From Methanocorpusculum sp. (lineage in GTDB: Archaea > Halobacteriota > Methanomicrobia > Methanomicrobiales > Methanocorpusculaceae), in NCBI GenBank assembly GCA_017622255.1, contig JAGARL010000192.1:1-10009 (forward strand): a DNA stretch of 10,009 bases. Direction: 5' to 3'. Positions 4,937 through 10,009 of this stretch are shown one piece after another. A model generated the notes under the pieces. The model was not told the origin of the DNA. It saw nothing but the letters and a program-made list of their open reading frames with translations, and did no database searches. The first letter of the stretch is position 1. Each line of letters opens with the position of its first letter. Made by a program: the position numbers and the translations under genes.

Positions 4937-5302
4937 TTACGGATAACTCTGCATCCGCGGAATAACCCCGCGTACGCCGCCCCGCGGATTTTCCACATCC
5001 CCGGCGTACCGGGGAATCAGATGCACATGCACATGAAAAATCGTCTGGCCGGCGGCTTCTCCGCAGTTAACCCCGATATTGTACCCGTCCGGGGAAAACC
5101 GCACGTCCAGCATCTGCTTTGCCTCGGAAATCAGAGAAAAAACCGCCGCCTGTTCCTCGGCGCATAAATCAAACCAGGTCTCTGCATGCCGGCGCGGAAT
5201 AATTAAAAGGTGTCCGGGAGAGACCGGAAACGCATCGAACTTCGCATACGCAAGCTCGTTTCCGAGAACCTCTCCTTCTGCATCGCAGAACGGACAGCTC
5301 AT
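4937..5302 (-). CDS. HIT family hydrolase
   Basis: A 121-residue histidine-triad protein, a cytoplasmic nucleotide hydrolase or transferase acting on nucleoside phosphoramidate or dinucleotide substrates (family knowledge). The triad HVHVHLIP is at residues 90-97 with H90, H92 and H94, preceded by YNIGVNCGEAAGQT, which supplies the conserved Asn, Gly and Gln. The N-terminal CPFC (3-6) followed by the PVSPGHLLIIPRRH region (26-39) is the standard Hint/HIT layout, and length is normal. Its ATG overlaps the archaeosortase TGA as ATGA, so the two are very likely translationally coupled. The precise substrate cannot be read from sequence, and a functional link to protein sorting is only suggested by the operon. 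Confidence 0.92.
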   Translation of the reverse strand: MSCPFCDAEGEVLGNELAYAKFDAFPVSPGHLLIIPRRHAETWFDLCAEEQAAVFSLISEAKQMLDVRFSPDGYNIGVNCGEAAGQTIFHVHVHLIPRYAGDVENPRGGVRGVIPRMQSYP

Positions 5303-6147
5303 CTCCTTCTCACCAAGGCTTTTACATCCGTCACATACACATCGACGATGTCGCGGATACTGGAAATCAGACCCGGTGCGAACTTAAACATCAGGAACGC
5401 AATCAGGATGATTAAGAGAAACGCTCCGCCCTCGCACATCACATTATGCGACCAGAAATAGCTGGCAAAGCCTGGAATGGTCGGGTGTGTTACAATATTT
5501 TCCAGCCAGGGGAACCACTGCCCGAAGTATGCCATAATCACAAACACATTCCGGAAAATGTTCACCACATAAATCGGCACTGCTACCAGAAGGATTAATC
5601 CCAGCTTCTTTTTCCAGGATGTCTGCGTCAGGAAAATAACTCCGATTAAAATCGCAATAGCGGTAATTCCCGTACAGCCGAGCACAATTACATCGCGGTA
5701 TCCGTGGTCGAATCCCGGAATCAGCCAGAGGGACTCAAACATATTCCAGGCCGCCATCTTAAACGGATAATCAATCAGATGGAAAAACTGCTGAACCCAG
5801 TACACAACCGTTCCAATCAGCCAGTTTCCAAGCGGCTCAAAAATGGCAAACGGCGCATAAATAATTGCGGCAACCCCTGCCCCTCTCGTGAAGTTCTTCA
5901 CCGGTTCATTTTCTGCAAGCAGGCGGCGTATTGTAATATAGAGCAGCGGCAGACAGAGAATAATCAGTACCGGGTAGAACACATTTCCTTCATGGAACAT
6001 CAGTTCGGGAAGCATGCACAAGAATCCTGCAACAAGTGCCGACCAGGCGGCAATTCCCAGATATTTCTGGAATCTGCCCGGAACAAAGAACAGCACAAAG
6101 CATATTAGTGCTGTTACAAAGCAGATGACTTTCAGAACTTCAAGCAT
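5299..6147 (-). CDS. Exosortase/archaeosortase family transpeptidase
   Basis: Polytopic membrane protein with 7-8 hydrophobic segments that carries the archaeosortase catalytic triad. Numbering from the GTG at 6171, the Cys is C166 in VLGCTGITA, the Arg R207 in NIFRNVFVIMAY and the His H242 in SHNVMCEGGA. Family members cleave C-terminal sorting signals of secreted proteins and transfer them to a lipid anchor at the outer face of the membrane. Two starts are possible: ATG at 6147, used here because TATA-like ACTATAATG lies about 30 nt upstream as for a leaderless mRNA, or in-frame GTG at 6171, adding eight residues. A HIT gene follows with a 4-nt overlap. Likely substrates are surface proteins such as the one at 590-3727; the subfamily (ArtA or other) cannot be fixed here. 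Confidence 0.88.
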   Translation of the reverse strand: MLEVLKVICFVTALICFVLFFVPGRFQKYLGIAAWSALVAGFLCMLPELMFHEGNVFYPVLIILCLPLLYITIRRLLAENEPVKNFTRGAGVAAIIYAPFAIFEPLGNWLIGTVVYWVQQFFHLIDYPFKMAAWNMFESLWLIPGFDHGYRDVIVLGCTGITAIAILIGVIFLTQTSWKKKLGLILLVAVPIYVVNIFRNVFVIMAYFGQWFPWLENIVTHPTIPGFASYFWSHNVMCEGGAFLLIILIAFLMFKFAPGLISSIRDIVDVYVTDVKALVRRR

Positions 6148-6203
6148 AATCAGATAACTGTTTTCCCTCACACATTATAGTCTTTATTCAATGGGTACAG
6201 CGC

Positions 6204-6215
6204 AAATACTATTAA
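6204..6215 (+). promoter_or_regulatory. Weak TATA-like box for transcription factor S
   Basis: AAATACTATTAA lies 25-36 nt before the ATG, consistent with a leaderless or very short-leader transcript. No Shine-Dalgarno sequence is seen. The 90-nt divergent gap also holds the promoter of the archaeosortase operon. Confidence 0.4.
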
Positions 6216-6239
6216 GCACGAAGAACAACCTTATATTCT

Positions 6240-6560
6240 ATGATGTTCTGTCCAGAATGCGGTAAGCTCATGAAATCCAAGGACGGCAAACTCACCTGCT
6301 CCAAGTGCGGATATGCAGAAGAAATTACTGCAAAAGAAAAAGAGCAGATGAAGAAAGTCGCCTACATGCAGGAAAATGATATCTTAATCGTTGACGGAGA
6401 CGAAAACCTCGGAACCAAACCAACCTTAGCAGTTACCTGTCCAAACTGCGGTCACGACCTTGCGGAGTGGTGGCTCAGACAGATTCGCAGTGCTGATGAA
6501 TCCGAAGTCAGATTCTTCCGCTGTACGAAATGCCGCCACACCTGGCGTGAGTACGACTAA
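6240..6560 (+). CDS. tfs: Transcription factor S (archaeal TFIIS-like RNA cleavage factor)
   Basis: A 106-residue protein with two zinc ribbons. The N-terminal one has C4, C7, C20 and C23, and the C-terminal one has C67, C70, C95 and C98. Between the last pairs is the catalytic hairpin QIRSADESEV with the acidic D86-E87, which enters the RNA polymerase secondary channel and stimulates cleavage of backtracked transcripts (established for TFS/TFIIS). Length and spacing are normal for an active TFS, not a TFS-like inhibitor, because the acidic pair is intact. There are two consecutive ATG codons; either could be used, and the first is given. It is followed by a strong terminator and then the TATA-binding protein gene under its own promoter. 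Confidence 0.95.
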   Translation: MMFCPECGKLMKSKDGKLTCSKCGYAEEITAKEKEQMKKVAYMQENDILIVDGDENLGTKPTLAVTCPNCGHDLAEWWLRQIRSADESEVRFFRCTKCRHTWREYD

Positions 6561-6574
6561 ACTCATCATACCGC

Positions 6575-6606
6575 GAATGCCGATGCGGCATTCACCCTGC
6601 TTTTTT
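6575..6606 (+). terminator. Hairpin plus T-run terminator after transcription factor S
   Basis: Perfect 8-bp stem GAATGCCG-ATG-CGGCATTC (6575-6593), followed by ACCCTGC and six T's. Confidence 0.75.
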
Positions 6607-6620
6607 CGTCCCGGACAAAC

Positions 6621-6657
6621 CGAGTATTTATATAGATGTGTGTTGTACTTATAACAT
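6621..6657 (+). promoter_or_regulatory. Consensus promoter of the TATA-binding protein gene, leaderless
   Basis: TTTATATA (6627-6634) is a near-ideal archaeal TATA box. Its centre is about 28 nt from the ATG at 6658, so transcription should start at or next to the start codon, and no ribosome-binding site is present. The product binds this same element class, so self-repression is possible but not shown. Confidence 0.75.
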
Positions 6658-7218
6658 ATGTCAACTTTTCCCGCCGAGTCCCTGAAAATCGAGAATGTTG
6701 TCGCTTCCACCAAGCTCAGTGATTCTCTGGACCTCGTTTCTCTTGCAGCACAAATCCCCGGTGCGGAGTACAACAAGAAGCGGTTCCCGGGCGTTGTTTT
6801 ACGGATGCAGGATCCAAAAATTGCAGCCCTGGTGTTCGGTTCCGGAAAAGTTGTTTTAACAGGGGCTAAGAGTATCCCAAGTCTTGCAGACGGTCTTTCT
6901 GCTCTCGTGAAGATGATGAAGGACTTGAACGTGAATATCACCGACAATCCGACCTACAGTATCCAGAATATTGTAACGTCCGCAGACCTTGGCGCCCGCA
7001 TTAACTTAAATAAAATCGCCATGAGTTTAACCCTCGACAAAATCGAGTATGAGCCGGAACAGTTCCCGGGACTTGTCTACCGCTTGGATGACCCGAAGGT
7101 TGTGGTTCTGCTCTTCGGTTCGGGAAAGCTGATTATCACCGGCGGAAAGGTGCACGAGGATGCAGAGCGTGCCGTTGACAAAATCTATCAGGACTTACAG
7201 AACCTGAAGATGCTCTAA
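6658..7218 (+). CDS. tbp: TATA-binding protein (TBP)
   Basis: A 186-residue archaeal TBP made of two similar halves (about 8-96 and 99-186). Each half has the stirrup motif (RFPGVVLRM, QFPGLVYRL) and the strand motif (VFGSGKVVLTGAK, LFGSGKLIITGGK). The four DNA-kinking phenylalanines are F43, F60, F136 and F153. Its role is to bind the TATA box and recruit TFB and RNA polymerase. Length is normal and no acidic C-terminal tail is present; the protein ends in QNLKML. It is transcribed alone, from its own leaderless promoter to a T-tract. Neighbouring TFS makes this a small cluster of general transcription genes. Confidence 0.97.
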   Translation: MSTFPAESLKIENVVASTKLSDSLDLVSLAAQIPGAEYNKKRFPGVVLRMQDPKIAALVFGSGKVVLTGAKSIPSLADGLSALVKMMKDLNVNITDNPTYSIQNIVTSADLGARINLNKIAMSLTLDKIEYEPEQFPGLVYRLDDPKVVVLLFGSGKLIITGGKVHEDAERAVDKIYQDLQNLKML

Positions 7219-7221
7219 TTC

Positions 7222-7239
7222 TTTTTTTCAAAAAAAAAA
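7222..7239. terminator. Back-to-back T-tracts between TBP and the convergent PEBP-like gene
   Basis: Seven T's (7222-7228) serve the plus strand, and ten A's (7230-7239), read as T's on the minus strand, serve the PEBP-like gene. The two tracts share about 18 nt between convergent stop codons. Confidence 0.65.
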
Positions 7240-7704
7240 TTATCCGTGGTAGAAGCACTCAAGGCTTCCGTATGCCACGGTGTTTCCGTCACGCAGTGCT
7301 TTGATGACATCGTCCATGGTTGATTCCGGCGAGAGGACGAGGCGGTCGTTTCTGCCGAAGACCTGAATCAGAAGTTTGTCGCGAACGCCGAGTCCCGGAG
7401 ACGGTCCATGCCAGCGGTGCTCGCCAAAGTCGTTTACTCCCTGTACTGCCGGGAAGGGGAACTTTGGCGCAGGGCCTTCCTCATAGCCCGGCGGGACGTG
7501 CCCGACTGACGGGATATTCCAGATTACCCAGATGCATTTGTTTTTCTCCTCTCCCGACTTATTCTGTACAATAACTGCCAGGTATTGTAAATCGGCTGGA
7601 ACGCCTTCCAGCTGAATCCTTGGAGAGATGTTTCCGCCGTTTAAGGTGCTTGACGGGGTGATGCCGTTTACGCCAAGGTTAATAGTGATAGAATCCATAC
7701 TCAT
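7240..7704 (-). CDS. YbhB/YbcL-family (PEBP-like) protein
   Basis: A 154-residue phosphatidylethanolamine-binding-protein-like fold, cytoplasmic with no signal peptide. Recognisable family blocks are ISPRIQLEGVP (26-36), LAVIV (42-46), WVIWNIP (59-65), and GVNDFGEHRWHGPSPGLG (89-106). Biochemical roles in prokaryotes are mostly unknown. The ligand-pocket signature is altered: the usual D-x-D-A-P after the LAVIV strand reads QNKSG, the His of HW is Ile (IW), and the GPxPPxGxHxY box lacks its His. The fold is probably kept but anion binding may be lost or changed. Two starts are possible, ATG at 7704 or at 7698. It is divergent from the RNase HI-TrmO gene across only 43 nt. Confidence 0.85.
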   Translation of the reverse strand: MSMDSITINLGVNGITPSSTLNGGNISPRIQLEGVPADLQYLAVIVQNKSGEEKNKCIWVIWNIPSVGHVPPGYEEGPAPKFPFPAVQGVNDFGEHRWHGPSPGLGVRDKLLIQVFGRNDRLVLSPESTMDDVIKALRDGNTVAYGSLECFYHG

Positions 7705-7747
7705 ACATCAGCAGGAAACATTAATAGGTTATGGATAGAGGCAAAAA
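7705..7747. promoter_or_regulatory. Compact divergent promoter region
   Basis: This 43-nt gap contains a single symmetric AT-rich core, CATTAATAGG (about 7719-7728), that could act as TATA box in either direction. On the plus side GAGG (7738-7741) is a ribosome-binding site 6 nt before the ATG at 7748. Confidence 0.4.
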
Positions 7748-8605
7748 ATGAGAAAACTGACAATATATACTGACGGCGCATCCCGCGGCAATCCGGGACT
7801 TGCGGCCTGCGCATGGCTGATTCTGGACGGATGCGAGGTGCTGGAAGCAGAGTCTGCCGGGGTTGGCGAGAACTCCAATAATGTTGCCGAGTACACGGCA
7901 TTAATCAATGCCCTGCGTTCCGCAAAGAAATACTGTGTCCCTGAGGAGACAGAAATAGAGGCCTTTTCCGACAGCGAACTGATGGTCCGCCAGCTTTCCG
8001 GACAGTATGCAGTCCGTGCGCCGGCCCTCAAGCCGCTGTATGCCGAGGTGAAGCGTCTTGCAGGAACCTATGCCGCCGTTTCCCACACGCATGTCCGCCG
8101 TGAAAATCCCTATATCAGCTCCTGCGACTGGATGTGCAACCAGGCGCTTGATATGCTGAGAAAACGCGAGGAGGAAAAGAAGGCTGTGCCGCGGCCTGTC
8201 TGTTCACCGATTGGCATCGTGCACTCGCCCTACAAGGAAAAAGGTTCTGCCCCGCGGCAGGGAAGAATTGCCAACGATATCAGCGAGCTGGAGATTTTCC
8301 CGCAGTTTGCAGAAGGCCTGGACGGGCTTTTCCCGGGCGATGATATTTTTGTTATCTGCTGGTTTGACCGCTCGGACAGAGATGTGCTTAAAGTTCCCTC
8401 ACGCCGCGACCCGACCGGAGAGCCGCGGGGAGTCTTTTCCACCCGCAGCCCTGCCCGCCCGAATCCAATTTCCCTGACACTGGTAAAGCTTCTGGAAATC
8501 CGCAAAACAACGCTTATGGTCCGCGGCCTTGAGATGCTGGATGGAACGCCGGTGCTGGATATCAAACCGTATTTCGCGGATATCGACTCTCCGGATTCAG
8601 CCTAA
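7748..8605 (+). CDS. RNase HI - TrmO (TsaA/UPF0066) fusion protein
   Basis: A 285-residue two-domain protein. Residues 1-138 are an RNase HI: YTDGASRGNPG with D9, NNVAEYTAL with E48, FSDSELM with D75 and CDWMCNQAL with D127 supply all four catalytic acids for cutting RNA in RNA-DNA hybrids. A short charged linker (KREEEKKAVPRP) leads to a TrmO domain (about 153-285) with IGIVHSPYK, APRQGR, LEIFPQFAEGL, the hallmark RGVFSTRSPARPNP (217-230) and LDGTPVLDIKPY. TrmO uses S-adenosylmethionine to N6-methylate t6A37 in certain tRNAs. Both domains look intact, so this is a true fusion and not a read-through of a lost stop. An SD-like GAGG supports the start. The domain calls are sure; a combined function is unknown. 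Confidence 0.93.
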   Translation: MRKLTIYTDGASRGNPGLAACAWLILDGCEVLEAESAGVGENSNNVAEYTALINALRSAKKYCVPEETEIEAFSDSELMVRQLSGQYAVRAPALKPLYAEVKRLAGTYAAVSHTHVRRENPYISSCDWMCNQALDMLRKREEEKKAVPRPVCSPIGIVHSPYKEKGSAPRQGRIANDISELEIFPQFAEGLDGLFPGDDIFVICWFDRSDRDVLKVPSRRDPTGEPRGVFSTRSPARPNPISLTLVKLLEIRKTTLMVRGLEMLDGTPVLDIKPYFADIDSPDSA

Positions 8606-8642
8606 TGTTTATTGGACGGCGGAAACATACAGATAAGTACTC

Positions 8643-9848
8643 ATGGATGCGATTCGAAAACAGCTGATTCTGCTTCTCTGCTCAACAGCTCTGCTTCTCG
8701 CATCCCCGTTTATTGACCACCGGCTGCTGGCGCTTATCGGCGTACTCTTTGCGGCGGTGATGTATTTTGTTGGAAACATCCGCTATTTTGCGATTGGAAC
8801 TGCGGTTCTTGCCCTGCTGTACGGATTTTCCATCATCCCGGTTTCCGCGTTTGCCGGTCCGCTGGTGATGGTGCTGTTCGGCGAGGTTATGCGCATGCTG
8901 TCTGTTCGGACAGGGCATTCGCTTGCGGTGTTTGGTTTGGCCTCCGCCGCGGCACTGATTTTTGCGATGATTTATACGCAGGAGTTCGAACCATTGGTCG
9001 GTTCTCTGGCGATTCTGGTTCTGCTGATGCTCCGGAGCATTCTCGGCGAGCGCGAGGACGGTTCGATGCTGAGTCTGGTCGGCGTCTCGATGACGATTGT
9101 CCTCTTTGAGGATTTGGAGTTCTTTGTCGACCTGCGCCTGCTGGCGTTTGCGATCCTGCTCTGTGCGGCGTTCGGCTACTTCGCATACCGGGCAAAAACG
9201 ATTGATTTGACCGGCGTGTTTTCCGCGGTTCTCTTTGGTGTGCTGCTGATTTCCTTTACGGATACGGTTTCCTGGTTTGTTGTCCTGCTGGTCTTTTTCA
9301 TCCTCGGCTCGGCATTTACGAAGTTCAAGTATTCGGAAAAGGAGTTCTTAGGTGTCGCGCAGGGCAAGCATGGAAAACGCGGATACAAGAATGCGTTTGC
9401 GAATGCGGGAGTCGGGGTTGCGGCAGCAATTCTCTACGGAATTACCGGTGATATGCTCTACACGGCAGTTTTCCTCGGCTCTGTCGCTACCGCGACCGCG
9501 GACACGATGGCGAGCGAAATTGGCGTAACCGGCGGCACTCCGCGGATGATTACGACGCTGAAACGCTGTCCGCCGGGAACAAACGGCGGTGTTACGCTCA
9601 CCGGAGAGATTGCCTGTGCTGTCGGGGCGCTGATTATCGGAGGACTCGGGTTCCTCTTTGGTATTGCTCCATGGTATATCTGCCTGCTTGCGGCGCTTGC
9701 CGGCGTTATCGGAACAAATCTGGATTCGCTCTACGGCGCTCTGCTGGAAAACCGCGGAGTGTTTGGAAATTCTGGAACAAATCTGCTGGCAACGCTGTCT
9801 GGAGGACTCGCGGCGGCGGGGCTGTATCTGCTGGTTTCCCTGCTGTAA
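8643..9848 (+). CDS. DUF92 family integral membrane protein
   Basis: A 401-residue protein with about 10-12 hydrophobic segments. The DUF92 (PF01940) core occupies residues about 180-400: GKRGYKNAFANAG (244-256), ATADTMASEIG (284-294), PGTNGGVTLTG (311-321) and DSLYGALLEN (361-370). This family includes the plant phytyl-phosphate kinase VTE6 and is related to CDP-alcohol/polyprenol kinases, so an isoprenoid-phosphate kinase role at the membrane is plausible for lipid metabolism, but it is inferred. The first 170 residues are additional membrane segments, a length seen in archaeal members. It starts 37 nt after the RNase HI-TrmO stop with no clear ribosome-binding site; TGTTTATTGG about 32 nt upstream could be a weak TATA for a leaderless transcript. 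It converges on methionine aminopeptidase with 10 nt between the stops. Confidence 0.88.
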   Translation: MDAIRKQLILLLCSTALLLASPFIDHRLLALIGVLFAAVMYFVGNIRYFAIGTAVLALLYGFSIIPVSAFAGPLVMVLFGEVMRMLSVRTGHSLAVFGLASAAALIFAMIYTQEFEPLVGSLAILVLLMLRSILGEREDGSMLSLVGVSMTIVLFEDLEFFVDLRLLAFAILLCAAFGYFAYRAKTIDLTGVFSAVLFGVLLISFTDTVSWFVVLLVFFILGSAFTKFKYSEKEFLGVAQGKHGKRGYKNAFANAGVGVAAAILYGITGDMLYTAVFLGSVATATADTMASEIGVTGGTPRMITTLKRCPPGTNGGVTLTGEIACAVGALIIGGLGFLFGIAPWYICLLAALAGVIGTNLDSLYGALLENRGVFGNSGTNLLATLSGGLAAAGLYLLVSLL

Positions 9849-9858
9849 AAAAAGTATT

Positions 9859-10008
9859 TTAGAGAGTTGTTACAATCGGCTCGTCTTCTGTTACGATTAC
9901 GGTGTGCTCGAACTGTGCGACAAAGCTTCCGGCAACATCAGATAAGACATGGTAGTCATAGAGATTGCCCTGCTTTAAAAGCGTCGGGATTGCAAGCTCT
10001 GCCTTCGG
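9859..10008 (-). CDS. map: Methionine aminopeptidase type II, C-terminal end (start outside window)
   Basis: The last 49 codons of an archaeal methionine aminopeptidase, which removes the initiator Met from new proteins. The visible part reads PKAELAIPTL, then VAGSFVAQFEHTVIVTEDEPIVTTL-stop. AQFEHTVIV contains the conserved metal-ligand Glu near the C-terminus of type II enzymes, and the IVTT ending is the usual archaeal terminus. The other metal ligands lie outside the window. It converges with the DUF92 gene. Confidence 0.92.
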   Translation of the reverse strand, partial: PKAELAIPTLLKQGNLYDYHVLSDVAGSFVAQFEHTVIVTEDEPIVTTL

Positions 10009-10009
10009 G

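Noticed and set aside
5704..6108. 134-codon open frame opposite the archaeosortase
   Set aside because: It is a shadow of a gene with clear catalytic motifs on the other strand; its product shows no domain or start signal.

Overview
This window is from a methanogenic archaeon, most likely a Methanomicrobiales member close to Methanocorpusculum. The archaeal assignment is firm: there is a two-repeat TATA-binding protein, a transcription factor S, an archaeosortase-type transpeptidase, a type II methionine aminopeptidase, TATA-box promoters with leaderless starts, and T-tract terminators. The genus is inferred from gene content and moderate GC and is less certain.

Left part (1-4936) is an accessory surface-protein region. 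It opens with the 3' part of a GxxExxY gene (PD-(D/E)XK-like family). A very large secreted surface protein (590-3727) follows, with a signal peptide, GLUG-type repeats, four InlB/Listeria-Bacteroides-type repeats, a Gly- then Pro/Thr/Glu-rich linker and a C-terminal sorting tail. Its frame is broken by a single in-frame TAG at 2918-2920, exactly where the other three repeats have tryptophan. A second GxxExxY gene converges on it. Next comes about 800 nt without an intact gene. This holds two GC-rich stretches that look like structured RNAs, each with a TATA-like box and a T-run, then the last ten codons of a third GxxExxY gene in opposite orientation, and the last 36 codons of another surface-protein anchor. 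Both candidate RNAs, and the 3' flank of the first GxxExxY gene, carry copies of one hairpin module: CAAG-N3-GAGCAAG-hairpin-CTTGCGA.

Middle part (4937-6171) is a minus-strand pair, archaeosortase then HIT hydrolase, overlapping by ATGA. The archaeosortase is the obvious candidate for processing the tails of the surface proteins next door.

Right part (6172-10009) looks like ordinary core genome. It holds transcription factor S, TATA-binding protein, a PEBP/YbhB-like protein (minus), an RNase HI-TrmO fusion, a DUF92 membrane protein, and the 3' end of methionine aminopeptidase (minus). Several genes have clear archaeal promoters and terminators.

The most interesting unexplained material is the set of structured repeats and candidate RNAs tied to GxxExxY genes and surface-anchor remnants, together with a 40-bp inverted repeat bracketing the second GxxExxY gene. 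The amber codon and a C9 tract suggest the surface gene is, or was, subject to on/off variation.
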